From positions 62,001-126,000 of the forward strand of contig NZ_CALPDH010000017.1 in assembly GCF_943193215.1 (NCBI RefSeq): 64,000 nt of DNA, written 5' to 3'. How positions within the stretch are numbered: the stretch's first letter is position 1; every line of letters begins with the position of its first letter. The position numbers were made by a program, and so were the translations under genes. Below, one piece after another: positions 31,886 to 41,254 of the stretch. The DNA is from Acetatifactor aquisgranensis (lineage in GTDB: Bacteria; Bacillota; Clostridia; Lachnospirales; Lachnospiraceae). The notes beneath the pieces were generated by a model. That model saw only the letters and a list, made by a program, of their open reading frames with translations, made no database searches and was not told the origin of the DNA.

Positions 31886-33734
31886 ATGAAATTTGCACTT
31901 GGATATCCCACAGGCGTTCCGCTGGGGGGAATCGGCACAGGAATGATAGAATTAAGATCGGATGGCAGAATCGGTACAGTTGGATGCAATAACAACTGGT
32001 CCGCCCCATTTACAGAGACACCCGGCTGTTTTTTTGCCGTGGGGATGAAAAACTTTGAGGGAAAAGAAGAAATCAGGCTTCTGCGGGATGGAGACGAGGG
32101 TGCCTGGAAAGGGATGGACAGGATTCGTTTTCGGGCGGAATATCCGTTCGCGAAAGTCGTCTATGCGTGCTGCAATCCTGTCTTTGAAACAGAACTGACG
32201 GCCTTTTGCCCGAATATTCCCCACGAAAACGAAGATTCCTCCATTCCGGGAGCCCGGTTTGAGTTCGTGTTCAGAAATTCCGAGAGGAAACCGCTTTCCC
32301 TGCGGCTGTACCTGTCCTGGGAGCATTTGTCCGGCTGCGGCGCATTGCCCGACAGGACCTGGCGCTGTGACCGGACAGGGAACCGTATCGTTCCTGTTTC
32401 GGAGGAGAAATGGGAGGGGCTTGTCTTTCTGCCGGGAGAGGGAGAAAAAGAGCTGCCCAATGCGGTGGGAGAGTATGCCCTGTTTGCGGAAAAGCAGGAG
32501 AAAGCTAAATTGTCTCTTCACTGGTGGAATGTGCTGGAGGGGCAGGAGGGCTTTTTGAAAGCCATAGGGGAGGGCTTCCCCGCCCCGACGCCGGAGGGCA
32601 GGGAGGGAAATTGCCATCCCGCAGGAGTCCTGGATTTTGAAATCAGCCTGGATCCGGGAGAGCGGCTGGTGCTCCCGGTTGCCCTTTCCTGGTATATGCC
32701 GAATCATTTCGCGGGCGGCGCTGCCGGAATGGATGAGGAGATGCGCGCAAAGCTTGCGCCCATGCATCAGGAAGAGGAAATGGAATACGGCGCAGGCAGT
32801 GAGCGCGTGAATTACGGACATTTTTATGAGAACAGATTTGCGGGAGCCAGAGAGAATATGGCCGTCATCCGCCGCTTTGTTTAACGGAACCTATTTCAAC
32901 AAGCTTTATAATCCCGTGATGGGAAAGGAATCGGACGAGATTTTTGTGGGCCAGGCGGCGGGAGAGTGGATGGTGCGCCTGCTGGGGCTGGAAAGTGTCC
33001 TGCCGGAGGACATGGTAAGGAGCGCGCTTAAGACCATTTATGAGAACAATGGGGACACATCCCGTTATGCGCTGGCGCCGATTAAGGTGACAAAAGAGGG
33101 CAGAATGGTGCAGAGGGACTGTGCGGAGCAGGCATGGCCTCAGTATACCATGGTATTCGCCGACTGCCTTGCCATGTATCTGGGCATGGAGGAGGGGATG
33201 GCGAACCTGCGCCATTTCGGCAGGATTGTCACGGAGCTGATCCAGGCGCCCTGTACCACCACTCTCTGGCACAACTGCGTCACCGGCCTGCCCGACTGGG
33301 GCGGCATTGACCGCTATATGAACACGCCGTCAATCTGGTTCGTCCTGAATGCCATGACGGGATTTCATCCGCAGTTGGATGAAAATGCGATTAAATTTGA
33401 TGCGGACGGATATGGTTTTCGGTCTGCGGCAGTATTGCCGTTTATCGCTTCGGCTTTCTGGGCGAAAGCGGAAATCGGATGCGGCAGGGCTGAAGAAAAG
33501 TATGTGAAGATATCATTTGACAAAGTCTTTTTGGGGGTACGGCTGGAGAAACTTCGGATCGGCGGCTGCCGGAAAGTGCTGGCATTTTCCCTGAATGGGA
33601 AAGAGATTCCCTTTGAGGAAAAGCGGGAAAGCGGCAGAGAGGCGATATCCTTTGAAGGCATCAGCATTGTCCGGGGAGACGAAATCGTGATAATCTTTTC
33701 CGAAGAAAATGTGAAAAGCGGCTTGATAGTATAG
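31886..33734 (+). pseudogene. GH116 beta-glucosidase/glucosylceramidase-like gene with central deletion
   Basis: Two frames together resemble a GH116 enzyme. The first (31886-32884, starting MKFALGYPTGVPLGGIGTGM behind GGAGAGGG) is the N-terminal beta domain, and stops after a frame change near 32880. The second frame (to 33734) holds LFNGTYFNKLYNPVMGKESD, then GQAAGEWMVRLLGL, from the end of the catalytic barrel and the C-terminal region. The central part, which should carry both catalytic carboxylates, is missing. About 620 residues remain, and no active enzyme is expected. GH116 enzymes act on glucosides or other beta-glycosides; the intact alpha-mannosidase next door suggests a former glycan-degradation cluster. 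Confidence 0.68.
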
Positions 33735-33797
33735 AAGAAAAATGATAGCATATGATACAACAAACACAGAGCCGACGGCAGGAAGGGAACAGGCAGT

Positions 33798-36551
33798 ATG
33801 AAGACTATAGTACATATCATTTCCCATTCTCACTGGGACAGAGAATGGTACATGGCGTTTGAGCAGCACAGGATGAAGCTGGTGGATCTGATCGACCAGT
33901 CCATGGATTTGTTCGAGACGGACGCTTCTTTTAAAAGCTTTCATCTGGATGGTCAGACAATCGTGATGGACGACTATCTGGAGATCAAGCCCCAGAACAG
34001 GGAAAGACTGAAAAAACATGTCCGCGAGGGAAGATTTTCGGCGGGCCCCTGGTATATCCTGCAGGATGAATTCCTCACCAGCGGGGAGGCGAATGTGCGC
34101 AATCTCCTGGTGGGCAGAAAAGAAGCGCTGGAATACGGGGGCTACTGTCCGGTGGGCTATTTCCCGGATGCTTTTGGCAATGCGGGACAGATGCCCCAGC
34201 TGCTGAAGCAGGCGGGGATGAAAGCAATCGTGTTCGGACGCGGTGTGAAGCCGGTGGGCTTCAACAACGAGGTCCAGGGCGGCGAATATGAATCCATGTA
34301 TTCGGAAATGATGTGGGAGTCTCCCGACGGCAGCGCCCTCCCCGGCATCCTCTTCGCCAACTGGTACAGCAACGGGATGGAAATCCCGGTGGAAGAGGAG
34401 GCGGCAAAGGCGTTCTGGGAGTCCAGGCTTGCCGGCGCCAGACAGTATGCGGGGACCCGCCATCTGCTGCTCATGAACGGCTGCGACCATCAGCCGGTAC
34501 AGAAAGACCTAAAAGCGGCGCTGGAGACGGCGAGAAAGCTCTACCCGGAGATAGAGTTCATCCACTCTGATTTCAACACTTATGTGGACGCGGTGGCCGC
34601 GGAAATGAAAAATGTCTCCACGGTGCGGGGCGAACTGATCAGCCAGGAGACTGACGGCCGCTTTACTTTGGTCAATACCACATCATCCCACATTCCGCTG
34701 AAACAGATGAACCGGGTCTGTGAGACGGCGCTGGAGAAAGAGGCGGAGCCCGTGTCGGCTCTGGCCTATCTGTGCGGAAAGGAGTATCCGGAGGAATTTC
34801 TGTGCTACAGCTGGAAGACGCTGATGCAGAACCATCCCCACGACAGCATCTGCGGCTGCAGCGTGGATGCCGTGAATGCGGAAATCAAGACCCGCTTTGA
34901 CAAGAGCCGCCAGGTGGCAAAAGAATTGTTTGCTGACGGCATGTCATGGATGGCGGACCGGATTGACACCAAGGGGATGGCATATCCTTTCGTGGTATTC
35001 AATATGACCGGATGGAACAGGGACGGCATCGTCAGCACGGTGATAGATTTCGCAAGAAGCTATGCGGGAGGCTGTGCGGAAGAATATAAGGAAATGGAGC
35101 AGCTGGAACTCCCTGAACTGGTGCTGAAAGACGCGGACGGAAATGTAGTCGATGCGAAAATCCAGGATGCGGGCGTGCGGTTCGGCTATGAGCTCCCGGA
35201 GGACAGGTTCCGCCAGCCCTATATGGCGAGACAACTGAAGGTGACCTTTGAGGCGAAAGATGTCCCGTCATTTGGGTATTGCGTCTATTCCCTGGAGAAA
35301 GCGGAAGCCGCCGGGAAAGCAGCCCGCGAGGCAGGAACATCCATGGAAAAAGCCCGGTCCCTGACCCCGGCCGAGAGGGTGATGGAAAACGATGCCCTCC
35401 GGGTGGAAATCCATGAGGACGGCAGCTATTCCTTGACGGAAAAGGAGAGCGGGAAATGCTATCCCCATATCGGATATTACCAGGAGTGCGGAGATATCGG
35501 AAATGAATATATTTTCATACAGGATTCCGACAAAAAGGAAATCACCACCCAGGGGATGGCGGCCCTGATTGAACTGGCAGAGGATGAGGCCTGCCGCTGT
35601 ACCTATCGGATTACCCATAAGCTCATGGTGCCCGCAGGCGCGGATGAACTGCTGGAGAAAGAGCAGCGCCGGTGCGTAGGGCTTTACCAGAGGAAAGCGG
35701 GGAGGAGCAAAGAGCTGACGGAGCTCACCATCACCACGCTTTTAAAGCTGGAGCGCAGCGCAAAGGGACTGAAAGTGGAGACCACCATGGACAACACGGC
35801 GAAGGACCACAGAATCAGAGTGATGGTGCCCACCGGCCTGGAGACGGAGACTCATTTGGCGGATTCCGCCTTTGAGGTGGTGGAACGCCCGAACCGCCAC
35901 GGCAGGGCCTGGGAGAATCCCAGCGGCTGTGAGCACCAGCAGAATTTCGTCGCCATGCATGATGAAAAAGACGGCATCCTGGTGGCCAACTTCGGCCTGT
36001 ACGAATACGAAGTGCTGCCGGACAGGGACAATACCATAGCCGTGACGCTGCTGCGCTGCACCGGTGAGATGGGTGACTGGGGCGACTTCCCCACCCCTGG
36101 GGCACAGCTTCCCGGGACACATACGGTCGCATACGAGGTCCTTCCATATAGAAAAGAGGAGACAGCGGCAGCGTTTACGGAGGGGCATCTGTTCCAGACA
36201 GAACTTGCTGTGAGCAGTCTGGCGTCGAAGCGCGGTTATCTGAAGAAAACCGCAGAATCCGCGGAGGAGAAGCTGCTGCCGCCGAAAGCGGGCTTCTTTG
36301 CCTGGAGAGGCAGAGGGCTGAACCTGACAGGATTCAAGAAAAAGGACGGGGACAGCGATATCATCGTCCGTTTTGTGAATGAAACGAAAGAAGCAGTGGA
36401 ACTGACGATAGAGCGCCAGAAATGGTTCGGAAAAGTATACAGAAGCAATGTCATTGAGGAAAATCTCGGAGAGCTTGCCGGAGGAGAGGACTCCTGTTAT
36501 CGCATGACCGTGAAGCCTTTTGAAATAGTTACAGTCGGTATTACTCATTAA
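33798..36551 (+). CDS. GH38 alpha-mannosidase
   Basis: A full-length 917-residue GH38 enzyme, which removes alpha-mannosyl residues from glycans or mannosylglycerate. The N-terminal catalytic domain begins HIISHSHWDREW with zinc ligands H12 and D14, and GYFPDAFGNAGQMPQLL carries the nucleophile D124. HPHDSICGCSVDAV is the conserved stretch before the helical middle domain. The C-terminal beta domain extends to the end. No signal peptide is visible, so it acts on imported oligosaccharides in the cytoplasm. It follows the GH116 remnant by 63 nt and precedes an AraC regulator; no transporter is present in this cluster. Confidence 0.9.
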   Translation: MKTIVHIISHSHWDREWYMAFEQHRMKLVDLIDQSMDLFETDASFKSFHLDGQTIVMDDYLEIKPQNRERLKKHVREGRFSAGPWYILQDEFLTSGEANVRNLLVGRKEALEYGGYCPVGYFPDAFGNAGQMPQLLKQAGMKAIVFGRGVKPVGFNNEVQGGEYESMYSEMMWESPDGSALPGILFANWYSNGMEIPVEEEAAKAFWESRLAGARQYAGTRHLLLMNGCDHQPVQKDLKAALETARKLYPEIEFIHSDFNTYVDAVAAEMKNVSTVRGELISQETDGRFTLVNTTSSHIPLKQMNRVCETALEKEAEPVSALAYLCGKEYPEEFLCYSWKTLMQNHPHDSICGCSVDAVNAEIKTRFDKSRQVAKELFADGMSWMADRIDTKGMAYPFVVFNMTGWNRDGIVSTVIDFARSYAGGCAEEYKEMEQLELPELVLKDADGNVVDAKIQDAGVRFGYELPEDRFRQPYMARQLKVTFEAKDVPSFGYCVYSLEKAEAAGKAAREAGTSMEKARSLTPAERVMENDALRVEIHEDGSYSLTEKESGKCYPHIGYYQECGDIGNEYIFIQDSDKKEITTQGMAALIELAEDEACRCTYRITHKLMVPAGADELLEKEQRRCVGLYQRKAGRSKELTELTITTLLKLERSAKGLKVETTMDNTAKDHRIRVMVPTGLETETHLADSAFEVVERPNRHGRAWENPSGCEHQQNFVAMHDEKDGILVANFGLYEYEVLPDRDNTIAVTLLRCTGEMGDWGDFPTPGAQLPGTHTVAYEVLPYRKEETAAAFTEGHLFQTELAVSSLASKRGYLKKTAESAEEKLLPPKAGFFAWRGRGLNLTGFKKKDGDSDIIVRFVNETKEAVELTIERQKWFGKVYRSNVIEENLGELAGGEDSCYRMTVKPFEIVTVGITH

Positions 36552-36707
36552 GGAAGCGCCGCTTTGGTGGGGAAATGGCAGAACAGGAAAAGATGAAAAG
36601 AAGAGTACTGTTTTAAGGACCGGCGGTTCGACGAGCGGCCGGAGTGAAATTTCATATGGCCAAAAAAGAGCAGCGGGACGCTCTGAAAGAGAAATGAGGG
36701 TTGGGAA

Positions 36708-37547
36708 ATGTACAGAAAGTGCCTGTGGACGAACTATGTGACAGACCGGAATCAGAGTTTCTACATGGCGGATTTCTTCCTGAATCCGGGCCAGGAGGCC
36801 TCGGCGCACAACCATGACTATTATGAGTTTTTCATTGTCCTCCAGGGGGAGTTCACGGAAGATTTCGGAAAGGGCAGGACAAAGGTGACGCGCCGCCAGG
36901 GCCATATACTGCGCCCGGAGGATGTGCACTGTCTGAAAAACGACTCGGACAGGCCGGCGCTGCTGCGCAATATTGCCGTCCGCAGGGATACCTTTGAGGC
37001 TATCCTTGCGGAAACAGGTTTCTTTTCAGGAGACGACATGCCTGTCTCGGATCCCTGCGGGTATTTCTCTCTGGACGAGAGCGCTTTCCATGTCTACTGT
37101 TCCCGGACGGCCATGGTGGACCGTTTCCTGCCGCATCCCCGGACTTACGGATTCCTGATGAGGAGCATCTGCGGCGATGCCCTCATTTCGGCGGGCATGC
37201 CGGAACGCTCGGATTTTGTGCCCGGATGGCTTTCGCGCCTGTATTCGCAGATGCGGCAGCCGGAAAATTTCACGCTGGGAATCTTGCGGATGCGGGAGCT
37301 TTCCGGCCGCAGTCAGGCGTACATCAATCGTATGTTCCGGAAATATTATGGGCAGACACCCACAGATTACATCAATGACCTGCGCCTTTCCCATGCGGCT
37401 TCCCTGCTCCAGACCACAGGTCTGACGGTGCTGGAGATTGCCGGGATCTGCGGATTTGAAAATCTTTCCTGGTTCAACCGTCTTTTCAAGCAGCGCTATC
37501 AGCTGACGCCCAGCGAATACCGCAGTCGGAAAAATTTCTTTTTTTAG
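36708..37547 (+). CDS. AraC-family transcriptional regulator with cupin sensor
   Basis: A 279-residue regulator. The N-terminal cupin has PGQEASAHNHDYYEFFIVLQG and then RQGHILRPEDVHCL, the usual metal/sugar-sensing histidine pattern. The C-terminal AraC domain (about 180-279) contains MRELSGRSQAYINRMFRKYY and LEIAGICGFENLSWFNRLFK as its two helix-turn-helix units. GAGGG precedes the ATG. It is followed by the glycyl radical enzyme gene in the same direction; this promoter has an extended -10 but no -35, as expected for an activator-dependent gene, so the regulator may activate it (inference). Regulation of the upstream mannosidase is equally possible. Confidence 0.85.
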   Translation: MYRKCLWTNYVTDRNQSFYMADFFLNPGQEASAHNHDYYEFFIVLQGEFTEDFGKGRTKVTRRQGHILRPEDVHCLKNDSDRPALLRNIAVRRDTFEAILAETGFFSGDDMPVSDPCGYFSLDESAFHVYCSRTAMVDRFLPHPRTYGFLMRSICGDALISAGMPERSDFVPGWLSRLYSQMRQPENFTLGILRMRELSGRSQAYINRMFRKYYGQTPTDYINDLRLSHAASLLQTTGLTVLEIAGICGFENLSWFNRLFKQRYQLTPSEYRSRKNFFF

Positions 37548-37601
37548 GTCAAAATAGTATCAGGTTGTGCCTTTTTGTGGGAGCGGGATTTCCTGCGGTA
37601 T

Positions 37602-37609
37602 GCTATACT
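37602..37609 (+). promoter_or_regulatory. Extended -10 promoter for glycyl radical enzyme
   Basis: TGCTATACT is an extended -10 element. No recognisable -35 lies 16-18 nt upstream, which suggests dependence on an activator such as the adjacent AraC protein. Confidence 0.45.
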
Positions 37610-37683
37610 GCGTACATAAACATAGTCAGGGCGCTGAAAAAAGTGCCGATAACACATCGGGGGAAAAAACAGGAGGTATGTTT

Positions 37684-39948
37684 ATGTATCAGTCAGGCAG
37701 ATTGTTGGAGAGGGAACTTGCTTTTACGGAGTGCTACCGGAAAAACGCTATGGAGGATAAGGCCGTCAGGGAAAGCCGCTGCATGGAGGTGCAGATTTCC
37801 ACCTATTTTGTCTCTCCCGAAGAAGGAGATTTGATTGCCGGAAGAATCAGCCGACCTTATGTGGTCTTTGCGCCCTGTCTGGAGGGAGACGGCATCGACA
37901 AGGTGGGGTATTGCATCAACGAGACAGCCTGCAGGCAGCTGGCGGAGCGGATAAAGGAGGATGCCTCCTACGACGAGGGATACCGTCTCCGCGTGCAGAA
38001 CATGATCGATTTCTGGAGGACGGAGAATACCAATACCAAAATCCGCCGCCGCTTTCCGGCCTGGTGGGAGGGCTCCATGGGCGGAGATGCCTACAATACC
38101 GACAACGCCGCCATCCATCCCCTGTACCGCCTGGCAGGGGTCAATCTGGATTTCAGGAAACTGTTTTCTTTAGGGATATGCGGCCTGCGGGACGAGGCAT
38201 TGCGCTACGCTGCCGGCAGAATGGAGCAGGCTTCGTTTTATGAGGGGATAGCAGCTGTGATGGAGGCAGTGCGGGGCGTGATTCTGGACTATCGGAAAGA
38301 GGCGCTGGCACTGGCTGCGCAGGCGAATGAGGAGCGCAGGGTGCAGTTGATGCAGATGGCAGAGGTGTTGGAGAATGTTGCCGATAAACCGCCTGTTACC
38401 ATGCGGGAGGCCGTACAGCTCCAGTGTATCTATATGCTGGCCTGCCGCTGCGTGGAGATTGGCAGGATCGACGATTATATGGGAGATTTCTATGTGCGTG
38501 ACCTGAAAGCGGGGCGCATCACGAAAGATGAGGCTGTTGCCCTCCTGAACAATTTCTTCTCCATCATCGAGACCCAGAGCGGCAGGGATACCAGGGTGAT
38601 CATCGGCGGCATGGGGCGGCGCAGTGAAAAGGCGGCGGACAGTTTCGCCATGCTGGTCATGGATGTGCTGGAGGTGCGGAAAGACCATTTCTATCCCCAG
38701 ATCAGCCTGCGGTTCTGCAAAGATATGAATCAGGCCGTGTATGACCGCGCGCTGGAGATTATCGCAGGCGGCTGTACTTTCCCCATGCTCTACAATGACG
38801 ATGTGAATGTGCCCTCCGTCATGCGGGCCATGGATGTGCCGCGTAAGGTTGCCTGGCAGTACTCTTTCTTTGGATGCGGGGAATATATGCTGGCCCGGAA
38901 GAGCATCGGCACCCCGAATACGGCGCTGAACGTGGCGAAGATACTGGAACTGGTGCTGCACGACGGAATCAATCCCGCCACAGGCAGGCTCTGCGGCCCG
39001 GCGGCTGCAGGGAGGCCTGTCAGGAGGCTGGCGGACATACGGGATTTCCGGGAACTGATGGAGCTTGTGGAGGAATATCTGTCCTTCTTCATCGATATCT
39101 CCGGCGGCTTTGAGGAACTGCTCTACGACGTGTGCGGCGAGGAGGCCTGTTTTCTCCAGTACAGCGCGCTGCTGGACGACTGTATGGCAAAGGGAAAGCC
39201 CATGCTGGGAGGCGGCCTGGCCCATTTGGGCGGCACGGTGGAGACCTATGGGAATATCACCCTGGCTGACAGCATGACGGCGATTGCGCACACGGTGTAT
39301 CAAAACCATACCATTGGGATGGAGCGTCTCGTGGAGGCCCTGGACCGCAATTTCGACGGCTATGAGGAGGAGCGCAGGCTGCTGCTGGCCGCGCCGAAAT
39401 TCGGCAATGACCACGAGGAGGCGGACGCCATCGCCGTCAGGCTCCATGAGTTCATCTGCGGGACCATCCGGAACCAGCGGACGAAGACCCGCATGGATTC
39501 TTTCCTGGCCGTTATCATCAACAACAACATGAACAGCACCCTGGGGCGCTTTGTGGGCGCTACGCCGGACGGCCGGCTGGCGGGAACTTTCCTCTCCAAC
39601 GGTGTGAGCCCCTATAACGGCCAGGACAGGGAGGGAGTGACGGCCCTGATCCGCTCCCTGACCAAGATGGACACCTCCATCCATGCGGGGGGCAACCAGA
39701 ACATGAAATTCTCCCCCAGGATGTTCCGGGGAGAGAATCCCCCGGCCCGGGCTTTCCTCTCCGCTTTTTTCGCCGGAGGCGGCCAGCAGGTGAACCTGAG
39801 CGTAGTGGACCAGGAGGACATGGAGGACGCGCTGATTCATCCGGAATGCCATGAAAACCTCACGGTCCGGGTGGGAGGGTTCACGGCGCGGTTCATCGAT
39901 CTGGACGAGAGGACCCAGAAAGATGTGCTGTCCAGGACGGCTTATTAG
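37684..39948 (+). CDS. Glycyl radical enzyme (pyruvate formate-lyase-like family), function unknown
   Basis: A 754-residue glycyl radical enzyme. ATG 37684 lies 7 nt after GGAGG; another ATG at 37678 is too close. The radical loop near the C-terminus is RVGGF (729-733), with G732 as the expected radical site. The active-site cysteine is C398 in SFFGCGEYM, with E400 at the place of the catalytic glutamate of dehydratase-type enzymes (GCVE). Pyruvate formate-lyase has two adjacent cysteines, which are absent here. The GCGE form does not match the choline lyase, glycerol dehydratase or hydroxyproline dehydratase motifs I know, so the reaction is open. It needs anaerobic activation by the next gene's product. 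No microcompartment shell genes are nearby. Confidence 0.88.
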   Translation: MYQSGRLLERELAFTECYRKNAMEDKAVRESRCMEVQISTYFVSPEEGDLIAGRISRPYVVFAPCLEGDGIDKVGYCINETACRQLAERIKEDASYDEGYRLRVQNMIDFWRTENTNTKIRRRFPAWWEGSMGGDAYNTDNAAIHPLYRLAGVNLDFRKLFSLGICGLRDEALRYAAGRMEQASFYEGIAAVMEAVRGVILDYRKEALALAAQANEERRVQLMQMAEVLENVADKPPVTMREAVQLQCIYMLACRCVEIGRIDDYMGDFYVRDLKAGRITKDEAVALLNNFFSIIETQSGRDTRVIIGGMGRRSEKAADSFAMLVMDVLEVRKDHFYPQISLRFCKDMNQAVYDRALEIIAGGCTFPMLYNDDVNVPSVMRAMDVPRKVAWQYSFFGCGEYMLARKSIGTPNTALNVAKILELVLHDGINPATGRLCGPAAAGRPVRRLADIRDFRELMELVEEYLSFFIDISGGFEELLYDVCGEEACFLQYSALLDDCMAKGKPMLGGGLAHLGGTVETYGNITLADSMTAIAHTVYQNHTIGMERLVEALDRNFDGYEEERRLLLAAPKFGNDHEEADAIAVRLHEFICGTIRNQRTKTRMDSFLAVIINNNMNSTLGRFVGATPDGRLAGTFLSNGVSPYNGQDREGVTALIRSLTKMDTSIHAGGNQNMKFSPRMFRGENPPARAFLSAFFAGGGQQVNLSVVDQEDMEDALIHPECHENLTVRVGGFTARFIDLDERTQKDVLSRTAY

Positions 39949-40036
39949 GTTCCGGACAGGTCAGGATATCGTTCGCGGGTCGGAGGCTGCCTTTCTGCTG
40001 TCAGAAACGGAGAGGCGCCTCAGGAAAGGAATGAAA

Positions 40037-40951
40037 ATGGAAGCATTGCTGATAGATATCCAGCGGGGCAGCCTGAACGACGGCCCGGGCATCCGTACTA
40101 CGTTTTTCCTGAAAGGATGTCCGCTGCGCTGCAGCTGGTGCCACAATCCGGAATCCCAGAAAGCCGCGCCCCAGCTGTCTTTCCATCGGGAGCGCTGTAC
40201 CCTTTGCGGGCGCTGCCGGGAAATCTGTCCCGCCCGTGTCCACAGGATGGAGCCTGACAGGGCTTCCCATCAGGTGGACTTTGAGGACTGCCTGAAATGC
40301 GGGGCGTGCGCGGCTGTCTGCCCGGCTAACGCGATGAAAGTAATCGGCAGGGCCTGTACGCCGGAAGAAGCTGTCGAAATAGCGGTAAAAGACAGAGAAT
40401 TTTACGAACAGTCCGGAGGAGGGGTCACTCTGTCCGGCGGGGAACCGTTGACGCAGCCGGATTTTTCCGCGGCATTTCTCTCGCTCTGCCAGGACGAGAT
40501 GATGCACACCTGCATGGAGACCAGCGGGTACGCGGGCAAGGCTGCCGTGGAAAAAGTCCTGCCCTACGTAGATCTGTTCTATTTTGACTGGAAAGTGTCC
40601 ACGGAAGAACTGGCCGGGGAGTATCTCGGGGTGCCGCTTGCGCCGATTCTGGAAAATCTGAAGCTGCTCTGCCGGGCGGGAAAGGAAGTAGTCCTGCGCT
40701 GCCCGATCATTCCCGGCGTCAATGACCGGGAAGCGCATTTCAGAAAGATACTGAGCCTGCTGGAGGAGTTTCCGGGCATTCAGGAAGCGCAGCTTCTGCC
40801 CTACCATGATTTCGGGACGGGCAAGAGCCGCAATATCGGCCGGCAGCCTTCCGTATTTCCGGTGCCTTCCCGGGAGGAAAAAGAGGAATGGGAAGCATGG
40901 TTTTCCCAAAGCGGCGCTGCGGGGGCGAAGCGAGTAAGGCTTGCAGGTTGA
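40037..40951 (+). CDS. Glycyl radical enzyme activase (radical SAM)
   Basis: A 304-residue radical SAM enzyme that installs the glycyl radical in the preceding protein. ATG 40037 follows AGGAAAGGA with suitable spacing; ATG 40031 is an alternative. The SAM cluster ligands are C28, C32 and C35 (GCPLRCSWCHNPES). A ferredoxin insert has two further [4Fe-4S] sets: C54, C57, C60, C64 and C85, C88, C91, C95. This two-cluster insert is typical of activases for dehydratase-type glycyl radical enzymes and is absent in the pyruvate formate-lyase activase. It lies 88 nt after the enzyme gene and is probably in the same transcript. Confidence 0.92.
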   Translation: MEALLIDIQRGSLNDGPGIRTTFFLKGCPLRCSWCHNPESQKAAPQLSFHRERCTLCGRCREICPARVHRMEPDRASHQVDFEDCLKCGACAAVCPANAMKVIGRACTPEEAVEIAVKDREFYEQSGGGVTLSGGEPLTQPDFSAAFLSLCQDEMMHTCMETSGYAGKAAVEKVLPYVDLFYFDWKVSTEELAGEYLGVPLAPILENLKLLCRAGKEVVLRCPIIPGVNDREAHFRKILSLLEEFPGIQEAQLLPYHDFGTGKSRNIGRQPSVFPVPSREEKEEWEAWFSQSGAAGAKRVRLAG

Positions 40952-41109
40952 AAAACTGCGGGCTCTGCCTGAGGCAGCAGCAACAGCAACAGCGCCATTG
41001 AGCTGTCCTGCGAAGAACCGGAGAAGTATTCCGGCTATACAGCGTGGGCCGATGTCTGCGAAAGCTGAAAAAATGACGTCTGCCGTGTCGCCGGCGCCGG
41101 GTTTTCCGC

Positions 41110-41138
41110 TTGTTTCCCGAAAGGATTTGTGATAATAT
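41110..41138 (+). promoter_or_regulatory. Promoter for hybrid sensor kinase
   Basis: TTGTTT (41110-41115) and TAATAT (41133-41138) are 17 nt apart in the 303-nt spacer 40952-41254. The left half of that spacer holds no other signal I can identify. Confidence 0.5.
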
Positions 41139-41142
41139 AGCT

Positions 41143-41156
41143 TATAAGAACTTATA
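41143..41156. promoter_or_regulatory. 14-nt palindrome next to kinase promoter
   Basis: TATAAG-AA-CTTATA is a perfect palindrome beginning 5 nt after the -10 box, a suitable position for an operator over the start site. Confidence 0.4.
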
Positions 41157-41173
41157 GATTTTCTGCATGTCTG

Positions 41174-41204
41174 ATTACAGGGTTCGCGAAGCGGTTCCTG
41201 TAAT
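41174..41204 (+). other. Leader hairpin before hybrid sensor kinase
   Basis: ATTACAGG pairs exactly with CCTGTAAT, and the inner GTTCGC/GCGGTT arms extend the stem. It lies in the untranslated leader about 50 nt before the kinase ATG. No T tract follows, so it is a leader structure rather than a terminator. Confidence 0.4.
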
Positions 41205-41254
41205 ATAAGGCTAAGGACTTATATGGCGTATGTCACGAAAAACGTTGGAGGCAA

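Noticed and set aside
38170..39852. Long open frame antisense to the glycyl radical enzyme
   Set aside because: It mirrors the GC-rich codon pattern of the real gene, has no ribosome binding site and no recognisable domain; the sense gene has complete motifs.
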